Numbered from the stretch's first letter, positions 46,943-56,991 are shown. The stretch: DNA of 64,000 bases from Gluconacetobacter tumulicola (GCF_014174215.1 NZ_JABEQL010000008.1:62001-126000); one strand, 5' to 3'. Notes: a model not told the origin generated them from the sequence alone. Numbers and translations: made by a program.

Positions 46943-48937
46943 ATGTTAGGAAAATTAAGCTGGTCGGATATTCCGATCGATGTGCCTATCCTTGTTGGTA
47001 CCTTTGCCGGTGCCGCGATCGCCGGTCTGGCGGTGCTTGGGCTCATCACCTATTACGGCAAGTGGGGCTATCTCTGGAAAGAGTGGCTGACCTCGGTCGA
47101 CCATAAGCGTCTGGGCGTGATGTATATCGTGCTGGCGCTGGTTGCCCTGTTCCGTGGCTTCGCGGACGCCATCATGATGCGCTCGCAGCTCGCGCTGGCC
47201 TATGCCGGCAACCCGGGCTACCTGCCACCGCATCACTACGACCAGATCTTCTCGGCCCACGGCACCATCATGATCTTCTTCATGGCGATGGCGTTCATGA
47301 CCGGGCTGATGAACGTGATCGTGCCGCTGCAGATCGGCGCGCGCGACGTGGCTTTCCCCTTCCTGAACTCGCTCAGCTTCTGGATGACGACCATCAGCTT
47401 CGTGCTGATCAACGTGTCGCTGTTCATCGGTGAGTTCTCGCAGTGCGGCTGGCTGGCCTATCCGCCGCTGTCCGAGCAGCAGTTCAGTCCTGGTGTCGGT
47501 GTCGACTACTATATCTGGGCGGTTCAGCTTTCGGGCGTCGGCACACTGCTGACCGGTGTGAACTTCTTCACCACCATCGTGAAGATGCGCGCTCCGGGCA
47601 TGACGTTCATGAAGATGCCGGTGTTCACCTGGACCATCTTCTGCACCAGCGTGCTGATCATGCTCTCGTTCCCGATCCTGACCGTGGCCCTGGGCCTGCT
47701 GGGTCTGGACCGTTACCTCGGCATGCACTTCTTCACCAATGACGGTGGCGGCAACCAGATGCTGTATCTGAGCGTCATCTGGGGTTGGGGGCATCCGGAA
47801 GTCTATATTCTGGTTCTGCCGGCCTTCGGTGCGTTCTCGGAAATCACGCAGACCTTCTCGCGCAAGCCGCTGTTCGGCTACAACACCATGGTCTATGCGA
47901 CCTGTTCGATCATGGTCCTGTCGATGGTCGTGTGGCTCCATCACTTCTTCACCATGGGTGCCGGTGCCAACGTCAATACGTTCTTCGGCATCATGACGAT
48001 GATCATCGCGATCCCGACGGGCGTGAAGATCTTCAACTGGCTGTTCACCATGTATAAGGGCCGCGTCGAGTTCCACGCGACCATGTACTGGGTGATCGGC
48101 TTCATGATCACCTTCACCATCGGTGGCATGACCGGCGTCATGCTGGCCATCCCGGCTGCCGACTTCGTGCTGCACAACTCGCTGTTCGTTATCGCCCACT
48201 TCCACAACGTCATCATCGGCGGTGTGTATTTCGGCTACGTCGCGGCGATGAACTTCTGGTTCCCCAAGGCATTCGGCTTCAAGCTGAACGAAGCGTGGGG
48301 CAAGCGGGCGTTCTGGCTGTGGTTCGTTGGCTTCTACTTCGCGTTCATGCCGCTCTATGTCCTGGGCTTCGAGGGCATGACCCGTCGTATGAACCATTAC
48401 GACAATCCGGAATGGTATCCGTGGCTGCTGGTTGCCGAAGCCGGCGCCGTGATGATCGCCCTGGGCATCGTCTGCCAGCTGACGCAGCTCTATGTCTCGA
48501 TCCGTGACCGCAACCTGGCCGAAAACCGCGATCTGACGGGCGATCCGTGGAACGCGCGCACGCTGGAATGGTCGACCTCCTCGCCCCCGCCGTTCTACAA
48601 CTTCGCGGTTGTTCCGGTGGTGCATGACCTGGATGCGTTCGCCCATGACAAGGAGGCCGGCATCGATACCCGTGCCGCCGGTTCGAACTATCAGCCGATC
48701 CATATGCCGAAGAACACCGCCGCGGGCTTCTTCATCGGCATGTTCAGCCTGATCCTCGGCTTCGCCGCGATCTGGTGGATCTGGTGGCTGGCGGCCGTTG
48801 GCCTGATCGGTGTCATCGCGACCGTGATCGCGCGGAGCAGCAACAACGATGTCGACTACTATGTGCCGGCGTCCGAGGTTGCCCGTATCGAGAACGAGCA
48901 TACCCGTAACCTTCTGGCGGCACAGGCGGCGGAATAA
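46943..48937 (+). CDS. cyoB: Ubiquinol oxidase subunit I
   Basis: This is the catalytic subunit with low-spin heme, high-spin heme and CuB; it reduces oxygen to water and pumps protons. The 664-residue protein has about 15 membrane segments. It contains the heme ligand in [32 protein letters not shown] with the CuB histidine and cross-linked tyrosine, the HH of [12 protein letters not shown], and [13 protein letters not shown]. Whether the high-spin heme is O or A cannot be read from sequence. It overlaps cyoC by one base. Confidence 0.98.
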   Translation: MLGKLSWSDIPIDVPILVGTFAGAAIAGLAVLGLITYYGKWGYLWKEWLTSVDHKRLGVMYIVLALVALFRGFADAIMMRSQLALAYAGNPGYLPPHHYDQIFSAHGTIMIFFMAMAFMTGLMNVIVPLQIGARDVAFPFLNSLSFWMTTISFVLINVSLFIGEFSQCGWLAYPPLSEQQFSPGVGVDYYIWAVQLSGVGTLLTGVNFFTTIVKMRAPGMTFMKMPVFTWTIFCTSVLIMLSFPILTVALGLLGLDRYLGMHFFTNDGGGNQMLYLSVIWGWGHPEVYILVLPAFGAFSEITQTFSRKPLFGYNTMVYATCSIMVLSMVVWLHHFFTMGAGANVNTFFGIMTMIIAIPTGVKIFNWLFTMYKGRVEFHATMYWVIGFMITFTIGGMTGVMLAIPAADFVLHNSLFVIAHFHNVIIGGVYFGYVAAMNFWFPKAFGFKLNEAWGKRAFWLWFVGFYFAFMPLYVLGFEGMTRRMNHYDNPEWYPWLLVAEAGAVMIALGIVCQLTQLYVSIRDRNLAENRDLTGDPWNARTLEWSTSSPPPFYNFAVVPVVHDLDAFAHDKEAGIDTRAAGSNYQPIHMPKNTAAGFFIGMFSLILGFAAIWWIWWLAAVGLIGVIATVIARSSNNDVDYYVPASEVARIENEHTRNLLAAQAAE

Positions 48938-49542
48938 TGGCGCACGATATCACTGCTGATGCGGCCCACGCCCACGAGGAACACCACGAATCTCCCGTGG
49001 TGTTCGGGTTCTGGCTGTATCTGATGACCGACTGCATCATCTTCGGAACGCTGTTCGCGGTGTTCGCTGTGATGCGCAACCAGTTTGCCGGTGGTCCCAC
49101 CGGCAAGGACATCTTCGATCTGAACGGGGTGGGGATCGAGACGGCGCTGCTGCTGCTGAGCTCGATCACCTACGGTTTCGGGATGATCAGCGCGCACCAG
49201 AACAAGCTGGGCGCGCTGCGGGGCTGGCTCGGGGTGACCTTCATCCTGGGCCTGGGCTTCCTGTTCATGGAGCTCCGCGAGTTCTCGCACATGGTTGCGG
49301 AAGGCAACGGACCGGATCGCAGCGCGTTCCTGTCGGCCTTCTTCACCCTGGTCGGGACCCATGGTCTGCATGTGACCTGCGGCCTGCTGTGGATGGCGGT
49401 TCTGATCGTCCAGACGGGTGGGAAGACCGTCCTGTCCGAGCGCATGACGAACAAGCTGACCTGCCTCAGCCTGTTCTGGCACTTTCTGGACATCGTCTGG
49501 ATCTGTGTCTTCACCTTTGTCTATCTGATGAGTGTGATCTGA
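48937..49542 (+). CDS. cyoC: Ubiquinol oxidase subunit III
   Basis: Subunit III is a five-segment membrane protein of the quinol oxidase. The 201-residue protein has a His-rich N-terminus (HAHEEHHE), FWLYLMTDCIIFGTLFAVF, the FTLVGTHGLHVTCGLLWM segment, and WHFLDIVWICVFTFVYLM. Start and stop are shared by single-base overlaps (TAATG with cyoB, TGATG with cyoD), showing tight translational coupling. Confidence 0.96.
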   Translation: MAHDITADAAHAHEEHHESPVVFGFWLYLMTDCIIFGTLFAVFAVMRNQFAGGPTGKDIFDLNGVGIETALLLLSSITYGFGMISAHQNKLGALRGWLGVTFILGLGFLFMELREFSHMVAEGNGPDRSAFLSAFFTLVGTHGLHVTCGLLWMAVLIVQTGGKTVLSERMTNKLTCLSLFWHFLDIVWICVFTFVYLMSVI

Positions 49543-49874
49543 TGGCTGACGCGCATACGGACCATTCGGGAGCGAGCCACGGAAGTGTAGGGTCTTACCT
49601 TACCGGGTTCGTCATCTCTGTCCTGCTGACGGTTGCCGCCTTCGGTGTCGTGATGGCACACAGCTTCTCGCCCTCCGGGACGATTGCTGCCATTGCGATC
49701 CTGGCTGCGGTGCAGATCGTGGTTCATCTGGTGTTCTTCCTGCATATGAACACGTCTTCGGAGCAGCGCTGGAATGTGATGGCGTTTGTCTTCACCGTCC
49801 TGACGGTCTTTATCCTGATCGTTGGCACGCTGTTCATCATGCATGACACCTCGATCAACATGATGTCGCGCTGA
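49542..49874 (+). CDS. cyoD: Ubiquinol oxidase subunit IV
   Basis: This 110-residue protein has three membrane segments and the CyoD signature: GSYLTGFVISVLLTVAAFG and VHLVFFLHMNTSSEQRWN. It helps assemble the CuB site. It starts at the last base of cyoC. No cyoE (heme O synthase) follows; a terminator ends the operon. Confidence 0.95.
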   Translation: MADAHTDHSGASHGSVGSYLTGFVISVLLTVAAFGVVMAHSFSPSGTIAAIAILAAVQIVVHLVFFLHMNTSSEQRWNVMAFVFTVLTVFILIVGTLFIMHDTSINMMSR

Positions 49875-49928
49875 TATCCGCCTTCCCGGGTGCCGCAAGG
49901 CCCCCGGACCGGCTGGATGCCAGACATG

Positions 49929-49965
49929 AAAAAGGCCGGGGAGGGAAACCTCGCCGGCCTTTTTT
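49929..49965. terminator. Terminator of cyoABCD
   Basis: A near-perfect stem (aaaaaggccgg with ccggcctttttt) is followed by T residues. It lies about 55 bases after cyoD. Outer bases catg also pair, and the T/A runs on both sides make it usable in either direction. Confidence 0.85.
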
Positions 49966-50349
49966 CATGTCCGTGCCGGAAGTGTTGGATTCAGCTCGAA
50001 TGAGGCCAAGTGGGTGGCGGCGCGAGCGAATCTGGGATTGCCCGCTGAGAAGCGGTTGCATGCTGGCCGCGCGGATAAACGGCGGACCAATCCGGTCCGG
50101 CAAACTTCGCTGCGGCCATTATCTATGAGGTTCTTGCATCACAAAGGATCAGAACCGATGCCGCTCGTCACTTCGTGCACGATTTAGTGATTATTCTTTT
50201 CGTATGACTCTCTGTTTGGGCGCACGTTTATGACGCAATTTTGCCCTACTTTTGCCTTCTTTACAAAATGAAACAAAAATGCTTAATCGCTATTTGGGAA
50301 TGATTTCTTTCGAATGCCGGCATTCCCGGATGCGATGAGAGATATATAT
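49966..50349. other. Gap upstream of the lipoprotein gene
   Basis: These 384 bases hold no gene. The last 170 bases are AT-rich and should carry the promoter for the lipoprotein and coiled-coil genes. No defined box or repeat was identified. Confidence 0.5.
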
Positions 50350-50868
50350 ATGAAAAATTCAAGAATTTTGGTTTCTTGTGCTTTGGCGGCGCCATTGGTC
50401 CTGTCCGCTTGCGCGACGCCTGGTGACGAGAACAGAGCCGACACTTACAATGCTGCTCAAGTCAACCAACGGCAGTTGGCTCATGTGATCAATATTCTTG
50501 CTGTAATGCCTGCCCGGGTCCAGGTCAGCAATGCGCAAAACCAACGCACTGCGCAGATCGTGGGGGGACTATTGGGCGCCGGTCTTGGTGCCGGCCTCGG
50601 CGCGGGTGTAGCGCATTCGACCACAGCTGGGGTGCTGGGCGGCCTCGGTGGCGGCGGTGTCGGCGCGGCCGCCGGGTCTCTCGTTCCCGGGCAGACTCTG
50701 GTCGATGGCGTTTCGATTACCTATCAGGACGGCAATCAGACCTTCAGCTCCGCTCAAGTCGGACGTTTGTGTGAATACGTGCCGGGCAAGGCTGTCATGA
50801 TTCAAGGGAGCCCAACCGAAACCCGCGTTCAGCCCAACCATGAGTGCCCTCCGCCGCAGAAATCATGA
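50350..50868 (+). CDS. Glycine-zipper lipoprotein (SlyB/17-kDa antigen-like)
   Basis: The 172-residue protein has a lipoprotein signal with lipobox LSAC (Cys 21). A glycine-zipper segment near residues 78-120 (GGLLGAGLGAGLGAGV and GGLGGGGVGAAAG) resembles outer-membrane SlyB/Pcp-type proteins. A small C-terminal domain has two cysteines (RLCEYVPG, HECPPP). The role is unknown, presumably envelope structure. ATG 50350 begins the signal; an upstream in-frame ATG at 50314 would spoil it. It is 14 bases before the coiled-coil gene. Confidence 0.75.
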   Translation: MKNSRILVSCALAAPLVLSACATPGDENRADTYNAAQVNQRQLAHVINILAVMPARVQVSNAQNQRTAQIVGGLLGAGLGAGLGAGVAHSTTAGVLGGLGGGGVGAAAGSLVPGQTLVDGVSITYQDGNQTFSSAQVGRLCEYVPGKAVMIQGSPTETRVQPNHECPPPQKS

Positions 50869-50882
50869 TCTGAGGAAATGTA

Positions 50883-51407
50883 ATGAAACGGGTTGCCTTA
50901 CTCGCGTTTCTTGCCCTGCCGTGTTCCGGTTTCGCGCAGAGCCTTACCGACCAGATTAATGCGGTTTCTGCCGCACAGGATCAAAATGAGGCGGCGGCAC
51001 GTCAGGCATGGGCAGCACAGCAGGCGGAATTGCGGCGCCAGGAGCAGGCGCAGGCCGCCAGGGCTCAGCAGGCTCGGCGTCAGGCTGAAGCCGTTGCGGC
51101 TGCTCGGCGCGCCAAGTTGGAGGCGCGTGAGGCCAAGGATGAGGCCTACGCGGACAAGCTGCGGGAACTGGACCTCCAGAGCCGGGAACTGGATCTTCAG
51201 GCGAAAAAGACGGATGTCTCTCGTGAGAACGACATCATCGACAGCACGCTGAAGCAGAAGGACGCCGCGGCTGATCTGACGCAATCCCAGGCTGATGCGA
51301 ACAGGAGTGTTTCGCAGGGTGCGAAGGTGTTGATGGAGAAAAACGGCGCCAAAGCCGAATTGGAGGGCCAGGCTGCCGTGAAGAAGGAATCGGGCTGGTT
51401 CCATTAG
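50883..51407 (+). CDS. Exported coiled-coil protein (DUF5384-like)
   Basis: The 174-residue protein has a signal peptide cleaved after GFA (residue 18) and is otherwise almost all helical, Gln/Ala/Arg/Glu-rich coiled coil (residues 30-150). KLRELDLQSRELDLQAKKTD forms an internal repeat. It resembles DUF5384 proteins, though this is by pattern only. GAGGAAATGTA precedes ATG 50883. The lipoprotein gene lies directly upstream, so the two probably act together at the cell envelope. A clean terminator follows. Confidence 0.7.
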   Translation: MKRVALLAFLALPCSGFAQSLTDQINAVSAAQDQNEAAARQAWAAQQAELRRQEQAQAARAQQARRQAEAVAAARRAKLEAREAKDEAYADKLRELDLQSRELDLQAKKTDVSRENDIIDSTLKQKDAAADLTQSQADANRSVSQGAKVLMEKNGAKAELEGQAAVKKESGWFH

Positions 51408-51470
51408 CCCATGATCCGACGCACCCTGGTTTGTGGGCGTCGCTCTGTTTTGCAGTTCTGATTAACATTC

Positions 51471-51506
51471 AGCCCGTTCAGGTGGGATCATCTGAACGGG
51501 CTTTTT
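51471..51506 (+). terminator. Terminator of the lipoprotein/coiled-coil pair
   Basis: A perfect 11-bp stem (agcccgttcag with ctgaacgggct) has a 10-base loop and is followed by tttttatt. It lies about 65 bases after the coiled-coil gene. Confidence 0.92.
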
Positions 51507-51805
51507 ATTCGCATCCGAGATCGTACAATGTGTCGGTCTTGTCGATCATAGTGACGAGGCCCAGAGGTCGGATCATCGCATTCCACGGCCGCACGCAGCG
51601 AGAGACAAGAATAATCGCGAGTACCGCCTGCTGATATGCAGCATGGGGCGGTGGGTGGATGCGCCGGTCGAATTGGTCGTGAGCAGGACCAGTAGCTGCA
51701 TCTTGAGGCAAATTCGCTCTTCACCGCACGGGATGTCGCCGAAAAGCTGAATCTGCCTCGCAATACCGTCTGATCTCTACCGGTCAGAGACCATAATCCT
51801 TGATA
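51507..51805. other. Eroded stretch, possible remnant of a helix-turn-helix protein
   Basis: There is no intact gene. On the plus strand 51711-51770 reads NSLFTARDVAEKLNLPRNTV before a stop, typical of a C-terminal helix-turn-helix. Upstream in another frame, RDKNNREYRLLICSMGRW loosely recalls Fic-family proteins. The pieces are out of frame and short, so only decayed coding DNA is suggested. The stretch lies between a terminator and the end of fdxA. Confidence 0.35.
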
Positions 51806-52138
51806 TCAATCCTTGTGCGGCTCCGGCGACAGCAGGTCCTTCTTGCCGGGCTTGTCCTTCCATTCCTCGGCATCGGCGGGGGGAGTGCCCTTGCGCGTGA
51901 TGTTGGGCCATTTGGTGGAATAGCTGGCATTGATTTCGGCCCAGGCGGCAGCGCGGTCGTCGCTGTCGGGAACGATGGCTTCAGCCGGACATTCCGGTTC
52001 GCACACACCGCAATCGATGCACTCGTCGGGGTTGATGACCAGGAAGTTCTCGCCGGCATAGAAGCAATCGACCGGGCACACCTCGACACAGTCCATGAAC
52101 TTGCAGCGAATGCAGTTTTCGGTGACCACGTAGGTCAT
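51806..52138 (-). CDS. fdxA: Seven-iron ferredoxin FdxA
   Basis: FdxA is a small electron carrier with one 3Fe-4S and one 4Fe-4S cluster. The 110-residue protein has [18 protein letters not shown] near the start and [12 protein letters not shown] near residue 40, the di-cluster pattern, followed by the family's C-terminal region ([15 protein letters not shown]). It lies 175 bases after the S4 gene in a leftward helicase-S4-fdxA series common in alphaproteobacteria. In many relatives a carD gene follows; none is seen here. Confidence 0.95.
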   Translation of the reverse strand: MTYVVTENCIRCKFMDCVEVCPVDCFYAGENFLVINPDECIDCGVCEPECPAEAIVPDSDDRAAAWAEINASYSTKWPNITRKGTPPADAEEWKDKPGKKDLLSPEPHKD

Positions 52139-52313
52139 CGTTCATCTCCGATTATCTGTAGCTGCGATAACGTCGATCGACGACATCATCAGCCTTGGGG
52201 CCTGCGAGGTGCCGCCAACGGGAGCCTCGCCTATGATGGGCGTTGGTATGAAAGTCTTTTGAAGCCATGGCAAGTCAAAGACGCCATGCCGGCCTGTCGG
52301 AGGGCGGCGACGG

Positions 52314-52631
52314 TCAGTCCACGGGCGACAGGGCCCGCTCCGGCACGATCTCGTAGAGCAGGCGGGCCACCGTTGCCGGGCCGCGCCGCTGTGCCAGCGA
52401 CACGATCCGCAGCACCATCACGCCGTCGCCGGTCGGGGGTGGCAAGGTCAGGATATCGCCCGGGCGTACCAGCGCATGGGCCTTTTCGGTCCGCTGCCGG
52501 TTGATCCGCACCAGGCCGGCCTGGGCCATGCGGGCGCAGTCGGGCCGGCTGCGGGCAAAGCGCGCGCACCATAACCAGCTATCGAGCCTCTGTGTCGCGA
52601 CGTCATCCGGTGCGGTGCGCTCGCGGCTCAT
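52314..52631 (-). CDS. S4 RNA-binding domain protein (HslR-like)
   Basis: The 105-residue protein has an S4 domain in TQRLDSWLWCARFARSRPDC and AGLVRINRQRTEKAHALVRPGD, close to Hsp15/HslR, which binds stalled 50S subunits with nascent chains. It overlaps the helicase stop by four bases (52628-52631), so translation is coupled. The pairing with an RNA helicase suggests an RNA- or ribosome-related job, by inference. Confidence 0.9.
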   Translation of the reverse strand: MSRERTAPDDVATQRLDSWLWCARFARSRPDCARMAQAGLVRINRQRTEKAHALVRPGDILTLPPPTGDGVMVLRIVSLAQRRGPATVARLLYEIVPERALSPVD

Positions 52632-55273
52632 CGGCGCGGGGATTTCAGCACGGCCAGTGCCGCGAACGGGCCCTCCGGGACGGGATGCGGGGCCCGGGGG
52701 ATGATGGTGCGGGTCGGTATCGGTGCCTGGCCCTTCGCCTTTCCGGACGGGCGGGGTGGGCCGTCATGGGGGGCGGGAGCCGTCCGGTGCCGTTGGCGGC
52801 GTCGTGCATCCTGCGTCACTGCCAGCATGGCCGGGGCGGCCGGGCCGTATTCGCTGGCGCCCAGCGGGCGGGCGGCGCGGACGGGAATATCCAGGGCCTT
52901 GAGGATCGCCGCCACCATTTCCGGCCGGACACCCAGGCGCGACGGCAATCCGTCGGGCAGGGGCACTGGTCCGTTGCGGGCCCGCCAGCGCAGTTCGCCG
53001 GACAGTTTCTCGGCAATATCGAGGCGCAGGCGCACCGGGCCGGCGGCGATCCAGCCCAGCTGCGCCAGGATGGCGTCATGCGGGCCGTCAGCGGGGACCG
53101 AGACCGCGCCGGGGGGCGGAAGGTCGGGCAGTTTTCGCCCGGTGCGCGCGGCTAGCAGGATCGCGCGCAGGCGCATGGCATGGGGCCGCAGCAGGGCGGG
53201 CATCAGCACCGCATGCCGGCCGATGCGCACGCCCAGATCCTTGAGGCGGGCACGGAGGGCAGGGGGCACGGACAGGCTGTCGGCCACCACGCCGCCCTGT
53301 TCTTCCAGCCGATGCAGGATGCCGCGCAGCGTCGGGTCCGCCTCCACGGCGGCGCGGGCGGCGAACAGGGGGGCCATCGCCTCGCGCACCTGGCGGTCCA
53401 GCCATTGTGCCAGATGGGCCCGGATGCGTTCCTTCTGCGCGCCGTCGAGAAAGGAATTGTCCATGACGTCGATACGCGGCCGGAGCAGATGGTCGCCGCC
53501 GCGCAGGCGCGCGATCATGCCGCCATCCCATTCGACGAACCGTCCATCGGCCGAAAACGCGAAGGCGTCATCCGGCGCCTGCGTGAGCGCCTGGACGCGT
53601 CGGGGGATCTCGGTCCGCAGGGCGCGGCGGGCGGCGCGCAGCAGCAGGCGCTGGTCGGGCAGGGCGGAGGCGGAATCCGCCACCAGGTCCAGGCCCGCCA
53701 CCCGGCCCACCGGATGGCCTTCCACCACGACCTCGCCCTGGGCGGTGACGGCGGATAGCAGATCTTCCTCGGCGGATTCGTCAAGGCGGCGGATCAGGGA
53801 GGCGGCGCGGCGATCGACGAAGCGTGCGGTCAGCCGCTCGTGCAGCGCGTCCGACAACTGGTCCTCGACCGCGCGGGTGCGTTCCTGCCAGTGGGGGGCG
53901 TTGCGCACCCAGTCCCGGCGGGCGGCGATATAGGCACAGACGCGGATGCCCGAGAGGCGGTGCATGAGGGAATCGATATCGCCGTCGATCCGGGTGAAGC
54001 CCCCGATCTGCGCCTCCATCCAGGATTCGGGCACATGCTGGTCGCGCATGACATGGGTGAAGATCCGCGCGCAGAGCCTGGTGTGGCTCTCGTCGCCCAG
54101 CTTGCGGAAATCGGGAATCTGGCAGGCCTCCCACAGCAGCCGGGTGGCGCGGGACGAGCGGACGAGGTTGCGGATGTCCGGCACTGCCGCCAGGCTGCTG
54201 AGGGTCAGCACGTCGGTCGCCTCGTTGCCGGCGGTCAGTCCCACCAGGGGCGGGGGGCGGCTCAGGCTGGCCAGCAGGGCCTCGGGATTGGAAAAATCCA
54301 GATCGCTGTTGCGCCAGAACAGGCGCTCGATCGGATCGAAACGGTGGGTTTCGACTGCCTCGACCACTTCCTCCGACACAGGGGGGCAGGTGCCGGCGGT
54401 GCCGAAGGTGCCGTCGCGCATGCCGCGTCCGGCCCGGCCGGCGATCTGGGCGATTTCGGCGGGGAAGAGCCGCCGGGCTCGCATGCCGTCGAATTTCGAC
54501 AGGCCGGCGAAGGCGACATGGTTGACGTCCATGTTCAGGCCCATGCCGATCGCGTCGGTCGCGACCAGGTAATCGACCTCGCGTTCCTGATACAGCGCGA
54601 CCTGCGCGTTGCGCGTGCGCGGGGAGAGCTGCCCCATGACGACGGCGCAGCCCCCGCGCCGGCGCCGGATCAGTTCGGCGATCGCATAGACTTCGGTTGC
54701 CGAGAAGGCGACGATCGCGGAGCGGGGGGGCAGGCGTGTCAGCTTGCAGGCGCCCAGATGCGTGAGGCTGGAGAGGCGGGGGCGGGTGTCGATCTCGATC
54801 CCCGGCACCAGGCGGCGCAGCAGCGGGCGGATCGTCTCCGCCCCCAGGAACATGGTTTCCACCATGCCGCGGGCATGCAGCAGCCGGTCGGTAAAGATAT
54901 GGCCCCGGTCGGGATCGGCGCAGAGCTGGATTTCGTCGACTGCGACGAATTCCGCGCGCTGGTCCAGCGGCATGGCCTCGACGGTGCAGGAGAACCAGCG
55001 GGCGTTGGGCGGGACGATCTTTTCCTCGCCCGTGATCAGCGCGACCGCGCCGGCACCTTTCGCGGCGACCATGCGCTCGTAATTCTCGCGGGCCAGCAGG
55101 CGCAGGGGGAAGCCGATGATGCCGCTGGAATGGGCCAGCAGGCGCTCGATGGCCAGGTGGGTCTTGCCCGTATTGGTCGGGCCGAGGACGGCCCTGATTC
55201 TCCTGGCATTCGCAGGATGGAGAGCGTGTCGCGCGGCACTGGGGGACCCGGCCCCCGGGGATGCACCCATCAT
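52628..55273 (-). CDS. Suv3-like ATP-dependent RNA helicase
   Basis: The 881-residue protein is a superfamily 2 helicase of the mitochondrial Suv3 type. Walker A GPTNTGKT lies at about 31-38, the DEIQ box in FVAVDEIQLC, VDYLVATDAIGMGLNMDV is in the second RecA domain, and QIAGRAGRGMRDG is motif VI. The long C-terminal region includes the Suv3 helical part and ends in a basic Pro/Arg-rich tail. In mitochondria Suv3 works with PNPase in RNA decay. ATG 55273 or 55270 is taken; the open frame upstream lacks homology. First gene of the leftward helicase-S4-fdxA series. Confidence 0.88.
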   Translation of the reverse strand: MMGASPGAGSPSAARHALHPANARRIRAVLGPTNTGKTHLAIERLLAHSSGIIGFPLRLLARENYERMVAAKGAGAVALITGEEKIVPPNARWFSCTVEAMPLDQRAEFVAVDEIQLCADPDRGHIFTDRLLHARGMVETMFLGAETIRPLLRRLVPGIEIDTRPRLSSLTHLGACKLTRLPPRSAIVAFSATEVYAIAELIRRRRGGCAVVMGQLSPRTRNAQVALYQEREVDYLVATDAIGMGLNMDVNHVAFAGLSKFDGMRARRLFPAEIAQIAGRAGRGMRDGTFGTAGTCPPVSEEVVEAVETHRFDPIERLFWRNSDLDFSNPEALLASLSRPPPLVGLTAGNEATDVLTLSSLAAVPDIRNLVRSSRATRLLWEACQIPDFRKLGDESHTRLCARIFTHVMRDQHVPESWMEAQIGGFTRIDGDIDSLMHRLSGIRVCAYIAARRDWVRNAPHWQERTRAVEDQLSDALHERLTARFVDRRAASLIRRLDESAEEDLLSAVTAQGEVVVEGHPVGRVAGLDLVADSASALPDQRLLLRAARRALRTEIPRRVQALTQAPDDAFAFSADGRFVEWDGGMIARLRGGDHLLRPRIDVMDNSFLDGAQKERIRAHLAQWLDRQVREAMAPLFAARAAVEADPTLRGILHRLEEQGGVVADSLSVPPALRARLKDLGVRIGRHAVLMPALLRPHAMRLRAILLAARTGRKLPDLPPPGAVSVPADGPHDAILAQLGWIAAGPVRLRLDIAEKLSGELRWRARNGPVPLPDGLPSRLGVRPEMVAAILKALDIPVRAARPLGASEYGPAAPAMLAVTQDARRRQRHRTAPAPHDGPPRPSGKAKGQAPIPTRTIIPRAPHPVPEGPFAALAVLKSPRR

Positions 55274-55406
55274 GGTGCCATGCTCAGATGACCCCGGGCG
55301 GATTGCAAGCAAAACCCGCGTCACGATTGTAGAATAAGTTACCGACCGGTTGCGTTGCCCGCGCGCAGGACGCACGCTGGCGGTGTTCGGATCGCGGAGG
55401 CCGCTG

Positions 55407-56831
55407 ATGTCCATTGAAGAATTCCCCTGCCTGTTACCGTCCATACGGGGGCGACGCAGTGGCGTCCGTGTAGTCTACGCGATCACCCAGGCCGATCTCG
55501 GGACCCTGGCGGAACGAGTCGGTGAGTCGGGTGCTGCCTTCCTTCGCGAGTCGGGGTTTCGGGGGCGGATCGGGGAACTGGGGCTGGTGCCGGGCAAGGA
55601 TGGTGTGGCCGCGGCGGTGCTGGGTGTACGGGCGGGGGCCGACCCGTTTCAGTTCGGCACGCTGGCGGGCAGCCTGCCGGCGGGGGCGTGGAAGATCGCG
55701 CTGCCTGATGGCATAGCCCCGGACACGGCGGTTCTGGGATTCTGCCTCGGTGCCTATCGCATGCCCGCGTTCGGTCGTGCGGCCCCGCCAGACCGGGACA
55801 TTGCGCGCCTGGTCGTGCCGGCGGGTGGTGCGGCGGGGGCGGAGGTCGCGCATGCGATCCGGCTTGGGCGGGACCTGATCAATGCGCCCCCCAACCTGAT
55901 GGGGCCGGCCGAACTGGCCGATGCTGCCCGCGGCATGCTGGAGCCGCTGGGCGCGCGGCTGGAGATCGTGAAGGGGCGGAAGCTGGCGCGGGCCTATCCG
56001 ACTGTGGCCCATGTCGGGGCCGGGTCGGCGCGCGACCCGAAGGTGGTCGTCGCCCGCTGGGAGGGCAGCCGGGCCGGCCCGAAGGCACCGTTGCTGTCGC
56101 TGGTCGGCAAGGGCGTGTGCTTCGACACCGGCGGCTATGACATCAAGCCGGCGGCGGGGATGCTGCGCATGAAGAAGGACATGGGCGGGGCTGCCGTCAT
56201 GCTGGCCCTGGCCCGGCTGGTGATGGTGCGGGACCTGCCCATCCGCCTGGAGCTTCGCCTGGGATGTGTCGAAAACAGCATCTCGGGCACCGCCATGCGC
56301 CCGTCGGATGTCGTGGTCACGCGATCCGGGCAGACGGTGGAGATCGGCAATACGGATGCGGAAGGCCGGCTGGTGCTGTGCGACCTGCTGACCGAGGCCA
56401 GCGATGCGGACCCGGATCTGCTGATCGACGCCGCCACCCTGACGGGCGCGGCCCGGGTGGCGCTGGGGCCGGACCTGCCGGCGCTGTTCAGCAATGACGA
56501 TCGGGTCGCGCAGGCGATCCTGGAGGCCGGAGAGGGGTGCGGCGACCCGCTGTGGCGCCTGCCGCTATGGGATGATTATGCCTCGTGGCTGCGGAGTCCG
56601 GTGGCCGATATGAACAATGTGTCGGCAAAACCCATGGCCGGATCGCTTACGGCGGCCCTCTTTTTAAAAAAATTCATCAAAACAGGCGTGCGCTGGGCAC
56701 ATATCGATCTGTATGCATGGAACGATCATTACCGTTCCGGACGGCCGGAAGGAGGGGAAATCCCGGTTTTGCGGGCTGTGTACGCAGCTTTGTTGCCGAT
56801 CCTTCATGCAAGGGACAAATCGCAATCGTGA
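55407..56831 (+). CDS. M17 leucyl aminopeptidase family protein
   Basis: The 474-residue enzyme is a two-zinc cytosolic aminopeptidase. It has the signature NTDAEGRLVLCD, the metal-site segment GVCFDTGGYDIKP, and MKKDMGGAAVMLAL. The C-terminal SPVADMNNVSAKPMAGSLTA fits too. Family members usually read FDTGGL or FDTGGIS; the tyrosine here is a variant seen in a PepA/PepB side group. GGAGG lies before ATG 55407. It is divergent from the Suv3-like gene. Confidence 0.93.
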   Translation: MSIEEFPCLLPSIRGRRSGVRVVYAITQADLGTLAERVGESGAAFLRESGFRGRIGELGLVPGKDGVAAAVLGVRAGADPFQFGTLAGSLPAGAWKIALPDGIAPDTAVLGFCLGAYRMPAFGRAAPPDRDIARLVVPAGGAAGAEVAHAIRLGRDLINAPPNLMGPAELADAARGMLEPLGARLEIVKGRKLARAYPTVAHVGAGSARDPKVVVARWEGSRAGPKAPLLSLVGKGVCFDTGGYDIKPAAGMLRMKKDMGGAAVMLALARLVMVRDLPIRLELRLGCVENSISGTAMRPSDVVVTRSGQTVEIGNTDAEGRLVLCDLLTEASDADPDLLIDAATLTGAARVALGPDLPALFSNDDRVAQAILEAGEGCGDPLWRLPLWDDYASWLRSPVADMNNVSAKPMAGSLTAALFLKKFIKTGVRWAHIDLYAWNDHYRSGRPEGGEIPVLRAVYAALLPILHARDKSQS

Positions 56832-56991
56832 AATAATGACAAGGATCGAACTATTCCCGTTCCCTGGGCTTATATCTGCCGCATTCTGAAACTATATACG
56901 GTTCTGGAATGACCGTCGGCCCTGAGCGGGAACGCTGGCGGCGAAACTTTTTGGGGGCGTTGCCGACCTCCTCGGGAAAGGCTTTTTCACT

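Noticed and set aside
46955..48901. 648-codon open frame antisense to cyoB
   Set aside because: His/Arg/Gln-rich shadow of the strongly conserved cyoB gene.
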